A stretch of 64,000 nucleotides of DNA from Byssothecium circinans (taxonomy: Eukaryota; Ascomycota; Dothideomycetes; Pleosporales; Massarinaceae), in the NCBI GenBank assembly GCA_010015675.1, contig ML976986.1:1-64000 (forward strand), in the 5' to 3' direction. The notes beneath the pieces were generated by a model. That model saw only the letters and a program-made list of their open reading frames with translations. It did no database searches and had not been told where the DNA came from. A program made the position numbers and the translations under genes. Of this stretch, positions 8,276 through 20,469 are shown piece by piece (position 1 is the stretch's first letter; every line of letters begins with the position of its first letter).

Positions 8276-10754
8276 ATGGCCGAAGTCATATCCCATAGGG
8301 CCAACGGGAGCGTCTCGGCGCAGCCCAGCCTCCAGCGCCAACCCTCCTTCTCCTCCTTCCCGTCCTCGCGATCGACGTCGGCCATATCCATCCGCAATGA
8401 GGGCAGTAAAAAGCCGCGGTCCCCAGCACCCCCCATGGTGCGCGAAGACAACGACTCGGCCGGCTCCTCACGCGACTCCTCGCTCTTTCCCGCCCATTCG
8501 AAGGCATTGCGATCAAGACTGCGGTCGCAATACCCTGCCGATTCTATCGAGAACCATGTCGAGTACATACTGGTCGCCTCGTTCGACATTGACCGCGGGT
8601 CGGTCATGGAACACCAATACCCGAGCGCTATCAGCGGAGATGATACCGTGCTGGCTGAGCTGATGTTGCCGGACCAGGCCCACGTTCGCAGTCAGGACTG
8701 GACCATATTCTTCCTGCACAAAGACACCACTTCCGAGGATGAAGAGCGGGAAGCCCGGAGAGAGTTGAGGCGCAAGCGAAGGCGGCGGAAGGATGGCGAA
8801 GAGGAGGGAGATGATACCACAGCTGGAGCTGAAGAGGATGGAACCTCCGAGGACGACTACACGGAGAGTGAAGATGATATGGATCCCGAGGGCCCTCCAT
8901 TGGTATATGTGCTGAACCTGGTGAATACGAAGCAGGACAACACAGTGAAGAGGTACAGTCTCCATTTGTTCCAACAAAGGCTCCGTGTTGCTGACATAAT
9001 ACAGAGGCGCCATCGTCAAGGCCATGGCTATTTGCACAAGGCATCCTTTCCTACACATCTACAAGCCGCTCCTACTACTCGCTCTTGAAGAATACTTCCG
9101 AACGCCGGATCTAGATACCCTGGCAACTCTTTACAACGCTCTCAACGCCATGGACCTGTCCATGCTCCCCAAGCTCTCCCATCTGGAGACATTTGTCCTG
9201 CAAGCCAGTGATGCAAAAGACATGTTCATCGAGAAATTTGAGCACATGATACGACAGCGCAAGTATGAGGAAGCAGAGCGACTATCTCTTCCTTCAGCAG
9301 CATCGTCGTCCTCGGACCTGAAAAAGCAAAATTATGCGGTACCCCGTGATACCCACGAGTTCGAATCCAAAGTCCTCTACAACAGCATCCCTGTCCCTAT
9401 CAAGATCCCTACAGCTCCGAGCCCCGAGACTGTCGGGGACTTCTCTCTCATCAAACTGATCCAAACTTTCTCCAATCCTCATACTACCCAGCCCCAACCA
9501 TTTGCTCTCCATCCGCATCTTACCACAAGTGGTGCATATACCCACCCTATCATCGTCCTTGTCAATGCCCTTCTCACACAAAAACGCATCATCTTCATCG
9601 GCCACAATCGACCCTCTGGCGAAGTCGCCGAAGCCGTCCTCGCAGCCTGTGCGCTTGCTTCTGGTGGTATGCTACGCGGTTTCGTACGCCATGCTTTCCC
9701 TTATACCGACCTTACCAAAGTCGACGACCTTCTCAAAGTCCCCGGCTTCATTGCCGGAGTCACCAACCCCGCATTCTCATACAAGCCTGAATGGTGGGAC
9801 TTGCTCTGCGATCTTCCGACTGGAAGAATGAAGATCAGCAACAAGATCGAATCAGCAAACATCACAGAAGGGCAATCCTTCTTCCAATCGCAAGGCATTC
9901 CCGTTGGGATGTTTCAGTCAGGACCCGACAGCAAAGCAGGTGCAGTCGACCCAACCGGCGACACACAATTCATGGAGTCACTGAACCAGTCCATCGCCAA
10001 CCGCCACGGCGAAAACGCCATCCGCGCAAAATGGCGATCCTGGGTTCTAAAATTCACACGCATAGCCGCCGCCTTCGAAGAAACCGTCTACGGCGCATCA
10101 GCCCTCTACATCGGATCCCACGAGACCGATCAAGGCGCCTACGGCGTCTCAGGCCATGGCTTCGTCTGGCCCGACGAAGCCTCCAAACTGCGCGAACTCG
10201 CCGCCAACGTGCACCGCGTGGAAGGCTGGAGAAGCACAAGAAGTTACTTCAGCTTCGTGCAGGATCTCGCGAGACAGTGGGAGAGAAGACCAGTCCGAGG
10301 CATCGATCTCCACCACCAACACGACAAACTGCGCTGTCTGAAACTCACCCAAGAACAAAGCGCGGCAATCTACCTCGCCCTCGCGCGCTGCGTAGAAGAA
10401 GCAGGCACACCCACGACATCCACCTCGTCCCTCGACCTCGTCTCTCAAAGCTCCCAGTCGCAATCGCAATCCCTCACCATCGCCAACGATCCCGATCGCA
10501 CCCCCGGCGAGCAGCTACAATACGACACGGTGCTGCAACTCCTCTGCGTCCTCCCCGAATCGAACTCCGGACTCTTCTACCTCAGTCTGGGGCTCTTTCA
10601 TCCGAGGCAGGACGTTAGGATCGCGGTCGTGAGGTTGCTGGAGCGGATTATGGAGCATCCGGCGGGGAGGATTCATTGGGGGAGCTTGGGGAGGTTTGCT
10701 AAGTTGGCGTTTTTTAGGGTGAAGAGGGAGGATGGGGCGAGGGGGAAGGAGTGA
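8276..10754 (+). CDS. Afi1-like DENN-domain protein (Arf3-interacting / polarity axis stabilisation), 808 aa
   Basis: Two exons (8276-8952 and 9005-10754) flank a 52-bp intron with GTACAG donor, TGCTGAC branch and ATACAG acceptor; the join restores [19 protein letters not shown]. After a disordered N-terminus the protein has [22 protein letters not shown], the upstream DENN start, then a highly charged acidic insert (residues ~160-205). The core DENN block follows, with [19 protein letters not shown] and a [13 protein letters not shown] segment. Yeast Afi1 binds the Arf3 GTPase and helps polarise growth, so a role in polarity or vesicle traffic at the cortex is likely. Length is close to that of the yeast protein. 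Transcribed divergently from the EF-hand gene. Confidence 0.85.
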
Positions 10755-11238
10755 GTTGGGTGAGGGGGTTGGTTGGAGAGGGGTGCGTCGGGGTGAGGTG
10801 GGTGAGGATGGGATTTGGAGCGGTGGGTATGGGGAGGAAGGGGTTATTTATCTAATGTGGGAGTGATCTGTTTAAATGATGATGGGACGAATAGAATAGG
10901 TTGTTATGAAGGAAATATGATGCTTTACAGTCCTGCTCGTCTTTTTTTCCCCTGCACTATTTGAGACTCTACTGGGCCATATTCACTCCACCCCTTCAAT
11001 CATCGCTGCCCTCGCTCAGTATCATGTCTCACATCTTCATTCAAAGCATGTTACAACAACACAGTATCCACAATCTCAAACCTCAAGTCATTTACTTAGC
11101 TCGACGGGGTATCTACCCCACGCGCACTAGAATCCTCATTCATACTCGTACTCATACTCTACATACCATTATGACAAGTCCAAGTCTCCAAACATATATC
11201 ATCACATATATCTACCTACCCCGAGCAACTCATCCTCA
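10755..11238. other. Intergenic between convergent 3' ends
   Basis: G-rich then CA/TC-rich untranslated-type sequence between the convergent DENN and MFS genes. Nothing else seen. Confidence 0.5.
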
Positions 11239-13111
11239 TCACTGTCGTCCCCTCCAAGCCTCAAGCGCAGCAACACCAACCCCCACCGCAAGCAAAACCC
11301 CGTTAAACGCCGCCATCATATAAAACGGCGCACCAGGCCCCCTACTATCAAACAAAGCCCCTCCCGCCTTGGTAAGCAGCAGGATGCCAAAGCCACCTAG
11401 TAAGCTGTACGTCCCTGCAATCGCGCCCTTGAGATGGTTATGCGACTGTGGCACTGGCGAGATGGTATGCTGTGAGAAGTCATCGCGAGGGAGAAGAGGG
11501 GCGTCTTCTGATGTGGGGGTGGGTGCGGGACTGCGTGTCGGTGTGGCGCCGGCGGAAGGATCAGCATTGCTATAGTATATATTGTCTGTGCTATGGTGGC
11601 CAGAGGCTTCATCGTTGTTGATGCCGCGGCCCAGGAGAGCGAGGGAGCAGACAATGGCTCCAATTTGGCTTATGCCGAGCAGAGCTACGATAGCGAAGAT
11701 ACCTCCTGAGCCGTCTTCGCTCTTGGGGTCTGGACTAGCTAGCGATCCAAAGGCGGAGTAACCTGCGATACCAGCGGCCGCCGCGAGGAGGAGTGGGAGA
11801 TTGTATTTCCGATAGCGGCCGGAAAGATAGCCGAAGATTGGGGCACAGAGGAGTGCGATTAGTTGGCTGATGCCGGTTAGCATGGCGGCGAGCTTGTATG
11901 CGTCGGCGCAGTTGCGTTTGATGTCTGCTGGGTCGGAGGGGTCTGCTGGGTGGCATCGGCCGGTTTTGAGAAAGTATGTGTTTGTGAATAGGGGAATGAA
12001 TAGACTGATTGCGACAGAAGATGCTCGTGCGATGAAGCCTCCCACATATCCTAATCCGATGTTTGGCGAGCTGATCCCTAGCTTTATGCTCTCCCAGAAC
12101 AGGTGTGGATAAGAAAGTAAACGTTCGCGCGAGGATGCGCTCTCAGCTGACTTCTGCTCCTCCCGGTAGATCAGTCGCCTCCACGTCTTCCCTTCTTCTC
12201 CTGGCAACTTTCGTAGCCCGAAGAAACAGCCTAGGGAGACGAGGATCGCGATCGCGCCCACCACGTAGAAAGCATCGCCTACGGCAGTCGCTGGACTCGC
12301 GCCTCCATTCTGGAACCTCGTTGGCAGAGGTAGGAAGATGAGAAGTGCGACTAGAGCTCCACATCCTGTGAACATCCCCACCAGGCCTGCAAGATGCGAT
12401 GTCGAAACCACCGTATCCTTCTTCACCGGCGTGGTCTCATCGATTGGAGTACCATTCGAATGAAAGCGCGCAGGCGTAATGGTAAGTTCAGACGAGATAG
12501 AAGGCGTCATGGTATGCGAGGTGCCGTTTGCGCGTCGAGTCGGTGATCGCGGGTCCTCCACGATCTTGACCACCGTCATCGTAGGTAAGATAGCCGTGAC
12601 CATCGTCGCTCTAAATCTCGAACGTCAGCCATGCGCATCCCATGTAGGTTCAAATATTCACTTCGACCGTGCGAACTTACGTCGCCGTAGCGCCAAAACT
12701 GAACAGCAACCTCGCGAGCAACAACTCAGGATACACCCTCCTCGCCGCCATAAACACCCATAAACTAACCCCCACAATCGCATATCCCAGCACCACCACC
12801 GTCCTAACTCCAATGCGATCACTCAGTAATCCCCACAGAGGGCACGCCACCAGCGCAACCAATTCGTCCGCAAACCCCAATGTGCCGACCGCATCGCCTA
12901 CATTGTGCGACTGCCCGATGCGCTGGGTAATCACGAAGGAGATACTGCTGTTCAGGAAGACGAGGAAGGAAATGCTGAAGAGAGCGACACCGAAGAGGTA
13001 GGTAGCGATTTGGGTCCGCGTTGCAGTGAAGCCGAGCGCTGTAAACATGGTTGCGGGATAAACTGGCGGGAACGAGGGAATAAAATGGGCGAGGCTCGGA
13101 GAGCGTGCCAA
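11239..13111 (-). CDS. MFS transporter, YCR023C-like, 600 aa
   Basis: Two exons, 12681-13111 and 11239-12610, with a 70-bp intron (GTAAGT..TTTAG). The first half has four membrane segments with the MFS loop signature ACPLWGLLSDRIGVRTVVVLG. The second half has helices around LVALLIFLPL, AFYVVGAIAILVSLGCFFG, IARASSVAISLFIPLF and KLAAMLTGISQLIALLCAPIFGYLSGRYRKYNLPL. A long cytosolic loop and a Ser/Thr/Pro-rich stretch (TPTRSPAPTPTSEDAP) sit between helices. The architecture resembles the yeast vacuolar-membrane protein YCR023C; the substrate is unknown. The first ATG gives a longer N-terminus, and Met22 (MFTALGF) is an alternative start. Confidence 0.85.
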
Positions 13112-13566
13112 TTGCTTATTATGTTGGTGGCATTGAGCGGTGGATGGGGTTCTAGGCTGGTGTTTTGTTCATAGGTGAGGACGCGGGACGATGACGATGC
13201 GCGCACAGAGCAGGAATGTGGGAGCTTGGACGCCCGCCAGAGATGTCACGTGAAGATACATTCACCTCGGTGCTTTGGCTCGATGAGTGATTTCTCTAAA
13301 TGAGGAATAAATGGTAGAAGCGAGATAGAAGGAATTTCAGACGATTAATAGATCGAGAATAATTTAAGGTCTAGGTCAACTTCGGTTTCGTAACGACAGT
13401 ACAAATGTGTAAAGGTGGCAGGAGAAAGCAAAAGCCGCCCAGTAAAGCCCATTCGACGATGCTGCCGAAAGAAAGTTCAACGCCACCCCAACGCCAGCCC
13501 ATGCATAGAGAAAAAGGTCACCAAACTGCGTCACCACGCCTAAAAGCAATACATCGACACTTTCCC
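13112..13566. other. Intergenic
   Basis: Promoter region of the MFS gene on its right side and 3' flank of the P450 gene. No gene seen. Confidence 0.4.
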
Positions 13567-15564
13567 TCAGACCTTGCTCCATCCATACTCTTTACCCTTC
13601 CCTTGTTGCTCACCCCAGTACTCCTTGCTCTCAGCATAGTCACCTTTCTCGCGGCCCTCATTAAATAGCTCGCGTACCCTCTCAGCACGTTTGTTGTCAC
13701 GGGGCTTAAGTGTGAACTTGAACGGCAGTGGCTTAGCGATGAGTAGAGTGGAGAAGTCAAGGGTAGGATCAAGCTTTTCCGATGCCTTTCCTACCACGCT
13801 TGCGGGTTTCTGAACCTTCGCAGTGTCGATTGTGGCGGGCTGGCTTGACGTGTCTCCCCCAGTATTGAGCTCTTCTTGCGAGATCGAGGCTTTCTGATTG
13901 ATGCCGATCGGTAGCTTCTCGATTTGCTCGGGATCAGTGACTACAGCTGGTTCAGATGGTAGGGAAGAGTCGTCGGTCTTCTTCTCCATTGTGAAAAGCC
14001 AGGCGATAGAACCAATGCCGATGAAAAGGTCCTCGTCCGCTACCGTTTGGCCTTGACATGTTCGTCTTCCGTATCCAAATTGTGTAGCGTTGATGATTGT
14101 CGGGTATTGTGTGAGGGGTTCTTGGTAGGTTGGGTAGCTGGGGTCGACCCACCGGAGAGGATTGAAGGTTTCGGGGTCAGGGAACATCTTTGGATCTCGT
14201 GCGATGGCCCTAGAAGATTGTTAGTCGTGGGGGTCGGAATACTAATTGCGTACTCAGGACCTACCATTCGAGTGCATGCATGACACTGCCTTTTGGAATG
14301 AAGTATCCATTGTACTCGTCGTCCTGAGTCACTTCGTGAGGAATGCCGGTGGGGACCGGTGGTCGCCAGCGAAGACACTCTCTGATGACTGCACGAAGGA
14401 AGGGAAGATTCGGTCTATCTTCAGAAACGGGGAGGCGGTCTCCGCATACACTGTCCAGCTCGTCTTGGAGCATCGTCAGGTACTTTGGGTAGTGAATCAT
14501 AGCAAGACAGAACGTCTGCAACGGTGCGGCAATAGTGAGGGCGCCAGCGATCCCATGCATGCCAACAGCAAAGGCACCTTCAAGATCGTACTTGAATCCC
14601 CACTTGCTTCGGTTGTCGAGGAAATGCTGCATCCAAGATGGTGAAGCCTTCTTTTCCTGTATGTCGTTCTCGACCTGACCCTGCATAATTTCAAAGAACC
14701 TGCTTTCTGTCCTGGCACGTCTCCTCTCCCATGCCTTTGCGGGAGACAGCCAGTCGGGAAGTGACATGACGAAAGGAAGCTTGTTGCCAAGCGCACCAGT
14801 AGGACTGACACCGATGAGAAGTTCGCGAGCTCTTTGTTTGAGCTCATCGCTAGCTTCACTGTGGCCCCAGGCGAGACGGCAAGTGACGCGAGCGATGAAC
14901 GACTCCAGAGCGTGATTGTAGCGGTCGGGCTGGTCCAAGAGCTCGACGAGCATGCGCTTGGCTTCTAGTTCGGGGTAGCGGTGGAACATGGCCTTCTCGG
15001 ACTCGCGCATAATGACATTGGCGAACTTCCTCTGCCGTGCCCAGCCATCTGCTGTTCATTAGAGAGGACCATGAAAAATGTACCAGGGCGTTCTTACCAT
15101 TCTTGCTCAAAAGAGGTAAATATTGAGCACTTGTTCGATTATCGCTGAGCAAAGCCGGAATATGAGGACGGTCAGAGTAGATGGCACCCTTCTTGGATAG
15201 AAGATCCCTTGCAATCTCGTCCGTAGATATCCAAACGTGGTTGGAGCCGGCTAGATTGACCTGATATATTGGGCCATACTCCTTACCCCAGTCCGCAAAC
15301 TTAATGAAGCCATTTTTCTCCGGCACATCAGGAACCGAACCGATTACGGGGTAACCTATAATACTGTCAGTCACAGCCATTATAGGTGTCAACTGAGGCC
15401 AGGGTAGATGTGTTCATCATAGAACATGAAGTTACCATACCTTTGGGTCCGGGGAGCTTCTTCAAGCCACGTGGTACACGTGAACGACGAGATGATGCGA
15501 TGACATTCCATATGATGTATAACACCAATGATAAGGCTGCAGCAGCGAGGGTAAGTCCCGCCAT
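13567..15564 (-). CDS. Cytochrome P450 with unusual I-helix and long C-terminal tail, 602 aa
   Basis: Four exons: 15441-15564, 15098-15355, 14265-15048 and 13567-14209. All junctions keep frame. The third acceptor could be 3 bp upstream, adding one residue. The ATG at 15564 is used because the upstream in-frame codon is TTG. An N-terminal anchor (LAAAALSLVLYIIW) is followed by KLPGPKGYPVIGS. The K-helix is ECLR, the PERF-region motif FNPLRW, and the haem site FGYGRRTCQG with the Cys ligand. The I-helix reads GIAGALTIAAPLQTF, lacking the usual acidic residue and threonine pair. About 130 residues continue past the haem loop, including a Ser/Glu-rich linker. It is a microsomal monooxygenase by family; substrate unknown. 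Confidence 0.88.
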
Positions 15565-18500
15565 TGTGGTCAAAGACGCCTCGAAAAGTTCGAAAGTACG
15601 TTACGCAAAAACTAAAAGATGCGGTTGCTTTCACAGAAGCAAGAGGTGGCAGATACAGCAGACCTGCAAAAAACGGAGCACGACCTACATATACGGCCCC
15701 TGATGCCATGGCGTCACGCCAACATAGAACGCCACCTGCTTGTTCTCTGCTGCCCTAGGCGTGCTCCGACTAGGCAACCGATGCATGAAACTCTCCTACG
15801 CCCCTTCTCGTCCCGAGTCTTGGGCATGTCAAGAAGTCCAAGTGGGTTGCTAGCAACTGACACAAGACAGTCCATACTTTCGTTTACTGCATTTGCTCGC
15901 TTAAGCTCGATTCCGACTGGTGAGTATCAGGAGCTTTCTGCTAGAAGTCCAAGCCCTGTAGCTAGCGCGCGGGCGCGGGTATCCTTGCTCATCAAGATTC
16001 CGGTCCCGTTGCTAGCGGTGCAGATCGCGATCCCGACAGTATGTTTGAGGGCTGAGGTCAAGACCTTAGGGTACCATGGTAACTGCTGTACAGGAGGCAG
16101 GGACAGAGCCTAGCAATCCATTGACGCGGCCAAAGCGAAGAAGGAGTGAAATTCGTGCGGTATTGTCACTGGAGCCAGCGAGTTGCACCATCTGGTTAGT
16201 TAGATGTTTGACTTTGCAAAGGGACGCCGCTGTGTGAGGTTACGAGAGTTACGTGCTAGATGCCGCTAGTAGCGCTTCTAGGTTAGCGCCTCCGTTTTGC
16301 TAGTCCATGCTGACATGGCGTGTTTCCAGCCCAGAGAAGATCTCTGCGATACCCGCCGATGTGGCACTCATACGTCCGTGCCCATATAAAGCCTTCCATG
16401 GTGGAGAGCCGACGTCGAAACTCCGAAGCTCAACAGAAGCGAAAAAACCTTCTCGGTTCTTCCCCCCACTACCGCCCCCGTTGTGTGCACTACTGATGCT
16501 CCATGAGCTTTGTACGAGCAATGCGAGCCTGGCGAGCAACAAGTTGCATTTGCAGTCGTTCAAATAACTCCCATATCGGGAAGGTTTGAGGCTTCTCAGC
16601 AGCAATGTTTGGAAACAGCGCGACATGACTCAGTTGCCCAGCATCAGCTTGCGAACTATATCGTACCCTTTGTATCAGGCGAAAGCTGAGGCTGTCAAGT
16701 CAACAGTGTGAGGCTGTTGTTGCACAAAACGTCTCGGCGATAACCATGGCAATCCATGGTAACGTATCGCGGATCTGCTTATCCTGGATCCCAACACTTC
16801 CATGGCTTATTTCGATCAAGATCTCTTACATCTTTGCTATTGGCGCAGAAAGCGCATGGCATGGTTGCATGGTCAAGCCCTCTGCTCCCGCAATGATAGG
16901 CACCTGGTATCGTCAATTGGTGCTTACTATCAGCATATCACAGCATTTTGTCAAATATTCATGCCCCGTACTAATCCCATGCGCAACCACCTATTCGAGT
17001 GACTTTTAAATATATGACTGATTGCGTGAGTAAGCTCGACAAGATCACCTCTCAAAATCCACGACCAAATTAAGCCTTAAGAGCTAACATTTCTGCAGGA
17101 ACAAGGTTTCCAGTTCCATGGCGTTGGCGTTTATGTGGCCGCTCAGGTTCCAGAATTGGACGCTTAAGAGTGGAGTTACCTCATATGAAGCGGATCCTCA
17201 GCACCGGAGATATGTTCGTATGTCCATGGCATGGCAATTTGTCAATGTTGGCTCACTAATTAAAAAGGCGAAGAATCAGGCAAAGATGCTAAGATGCTTG
17301 TAGAAAGTGATCATTTCTTCGAATCAACGCAGTATCAAGACCTGTTACATGAAGTAACAACGCGCAGACCATATTTCTGGCTCACTACTGGCATGTCGGA
17401 CCGCTACACCGCTACCCAAACGTCTCGAACGTATCTCCTAAGCAAGGACTACTACTGCAAGGTTCACGAAATATCTCAGGTTGTACGTCTTTCGCCCAGT
17501 GAGCGATGCCGCGAAGTATCATGGTACAAACATGTGGGTACTCGCAATCTCAACAAAAAACACATACGGCCGTCGGAGCGTTTTCACACGCCAATTCTTC
17601 CACCGTACGAGGAGACGTTGGTGTCGAAACTCTCGGAACGATATCGAAGAGAGGGTACCTACAAAGTTGATTGAATGCAGCGAACACTGCCAACATATCG
17701 GGGCTCGGAACGCAAGACCTCCGTCCGCGCCAACCTCGCAGCCGCCGCTATAATTAGCGTTACAGAAAGTTTTCCTATTTTGACATTCAATGCGGAGAAG
17801 GAGCCGCAGCATTCCAAGGTTCCGCAAGCATCCACATAGAGCTAACCTCATCAGCTGCGCCATATCAACCAAAGCTCTCCTGGCCAAAAGTAGCTTGTCA
17901 TCTCGGAAAAAGATTATTGGGTAGATCTCGGCGGATGCAATGACCTGCATGGCTCGCGACTGTCAGTCGAAAGGTCATGCACGATCGGCCTTTCGGTGCT
18001 CGTAGGCTCGGCATGTTACAATCATTGCCTTGATCACCCGTCCAGGATGAAGTTCTGGTTATACGCCGCAAGTGGTCGCATACTTACTGTCTCCACGTGC
18101 CAAAGTCTGACCACCGTTACGGCTCTCCACAAGCTGAACTATCTATGCGGCGATCGCGATCGCACAGCATGATGCGTCGTATTCTTATCTTCAGCCGGTG
18201 TTTAGTGCATACAACTGAAATCAGCTGTGGCGTAGCACAATCTATTTCACTAAAGATAAATCACTTGGAGGTCATAAGGTGGAATGTGAATCTATGGCCT
18301 CCGAAATTGTCAAAGGAACCAAATGAGTTTGCACGATCTCGGATTATACCAGTTTACTCACACACCAATTTTGACCTCACCAAAATCCATTTCCGTTCTC
18401 AGACCTGAGTACAGGCGAATTTAACCTGAGCCATTAGCAAGTATCCTAAGCTATGGCTAGTTGCGTCCAACCTGCTGTCTGATTGACGTATCATGTTAAA

Positions 18501-18704
18501 CGGTTCTCTCCCTTTGAAACTTCATATCCATCGGCAAAGCAAAAAAAAAAAAAAAAACCTTGTAACGTCTCAAGACGTTGTCCCAGTTGCGACTGCCTCG
18601 TTGCAAGTCCTGGAAAGTTGTGAGTGCTTCACTCGAAGAGCAACGAAATGGTATACTAACAACATAGATTATAGAGCTTGTACATCATCTGAAAGAAACG
18701 ATTA
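15565..18704. other. Gene-free, probably decayed DNA
   Basis: Many stop codons in all frames. Short residual frames (for example 17294-17674 plus, 16746-17009 plus) have protein-like composition but no domain I can name. An A18 run lies at 18540-18557. I read this as degraded coding or mobile DNA without identifiable family. Confidence 0.45.
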
Positions 18705-19522
18705 ATGGAAACCATCCAGCTTCGCCCGTCCGCTCCTTCGTCCCTTCCAGACGATCAACCCCCGACTGCGAACAACCACGTCATCATCTTCAAGCACCTA
18801 GTATATCCAGACGAGTATGAACAAAATATACTTCTTCAATTGTATGCCTAGGACAAGCCGAATGGTGGGCTTCATGCCGGCACTGCCGTGTTGGCACGTA
18901 CCCTCGTCGCGTGCAACGCGTGGAATGGATATTTGACCATTGAGCGGGACGGCCCGAGACTGGATTTGCTAGAAGACGACGTGTTACCTGCCGGGGAGCA
19001 TTACTTCCACGTTCCGAGACCATCGACGACGCCGTCGACAACGTCGACAGCGCCGCCTGATGCCGGCGACCATTACAAATACCCCGTTTATCCTTCATTC
19101 CAACATTGGGCATTTCCTCATCGGCAGATACCAATACCATGGTGCGGCCAAATTGAGTCCGATACCCTTACTGGTGCAACAACGAACACGCCGTCTATAT
19201 CTTCCGTCGGTGCAGCTGTGATTAACCGCGATAAATCTTGCGTCGTTTCCAAATATCGAGATTACATCGAACGTGCACATTTTGTCCGCGTAACGAGCTT
19301 GAGTGGTTCCGCAAAAATGGCATGAGATGGTATAATGCGCGGCTCGGCGTATCAGGCGATGTCCTCACTGATGACATAACAAACGCGCTTGCTATGCACG
19401 CCGATATCCATCGAGCTTTTGACGAATGCAGATTTGATCTCGGGAATTCATTGAGAAACCGCAACAAAAACGAGTTGACTTGCCTGTCTTGGCGATGTTT
19501 GGCCATCACAGGAGAGCCCTAG
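18705..19522 (+). pseudogene. HNH endonuclease-domain protein, pseudogene
   Basis: A frame starts ATG at 18705 and reads VIIFKHLVYPDEY, then meets an in-frame TAG at 18849. The same frame continues with GGLHAGTAVLARTLVACNAWNGYL and DDVLPAGEHYFHV. It shifts near 19280 into another frame that carries CPRNELEWFRKNGM, GDVLTDDITNALAMHADIHRAFD. That C-terminal part matches the HNH_2-type domain found in many fungal proteins of unknown role, where AH..CPR..E and DIHRAFD surround the metal site. The stop plus the frameshift in a T-run make a functional product unlikely. The family may be linked to mobile or defence-like DNA, but that is not shown here. Confidence 0.75.
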
Positions 19523-19526
19523 GGCC

Positions 19527-19659
19527 TGTCCTAGGGAAGTGCACGTGACCTCCACTTCACCCTATATATAAACCCTCTCCTCAGAGCTCTCAATTGCTCT
19601 TCGGTTCAATGAATACATCTTTAACCTTCTTCTGATCTCCCTTAAGCCTAGATTCGACA
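19527..19659 (+). repeat. Possible solo LTR (133 bp)
   Basis: The segment begins TGTC and ends GACA, a 4-bp inverted terminal match typical of LTRs. It contains GTGCACGTGACC, a TATATATAAA box at 19563-19572 and a pyrimidine-rich 3' part with TTCAATGAATACAT. These are features of small fungal Copia-type LTRs. No 5-bp target duplication is visible (GGGCC versus GTTCA) and no internal element follows, so a diverged solo LTR or a plain gene promoter are both possible. Confidence 0.3.
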
Positions 19660-20469
19660 GTTCAAAGTGCCGAGTAGGCTAGAGACGTTTAATGTGTTAA
19701 CAAGTGTTATAAATCTGCGGGGGATTTGGTGAGGTCCAGTGTTATTTCATTGACTGATTGGCGAAGATTGGATTTTGATCCAATTGCTGCTGATCTCTCC
19801 ATCCGAATTCCGCTGGCAATAGTTTCGGCCTATGAATAGATGACATAACTTTAATTACATATAGCCGCCAAGACTGGTGATACTTGGCGTGGTGTTCCGT
19901 TTTTGGGCTGCGGCGGCGCCCGAAGCTGCACAATCTGAGCACAAAATGAGCTGGAAGACCTGAGCTGGAGGAGATCTAAGTTGGAAGACCGCCCCCTCTT
20001 CGAATGATTTCGGAGGGGAAGGCCCGGCGTTGAGACTACAGCGATGGGGTGTTTACGGCGGCTAACTAGGTATGTCTATGACGCGTAATATCATTAATAT
20101 TCCGCCACCCCTCACGACACTCAGCCCCTCCCCCTTCCCCTTCGCTAGCCCCGTCCCTCTCCTAAAAACGGGGAAGACTGTACTCAATTCATGTGTCAAC
20201 GTTACGGCGACGCTCCAGCCCATGGACATCCGAAATCAATTGGATTGAGATCCAATCCAGCAAAAATATCGGTTGGTTAGACAACACCGGTGAGGTCATA
20301 AGCTCTCAAAGATCGCGAAGGTTATGGCCGTGTTGGCAACTCCTAACGTCGATGCGCGTTTTTAGGATTGGTGCGAAGACATATCAAGAGGCATCAATTT
20401 TTTTTTAAACAAATTGAAGCTTGTAAGCTACAGGGACAGCCATGGATATCCATTGAAGCTACTTTGCCC
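19660..20469. other. Gene-free
   Basis: No coherent reading frame. Contains GC-poor and C-rich patches and two short palindromic CAATTGGAT stretches (~19780 inverted and ~20237). No feature can be supported. Confidence 0.4.

Noticed and set aside
9791..10618. 275-codon frame within the DENN gene
   Set aside because: Arg-rich out-of-frame reading of a confirmed coding exon.
11239..15564. Secondary-metabolite cluster (MFS plus P450)
   Set aside because: No synthase, terpene cyclase or tailoring set nearby; the MFS resembles a vacuolar YCR023C-type protein.
18540..18557. A18 run as a retroposon tail
   Set aside because: No coding or SINE-like sequence precedes it and no target duplication is visible.
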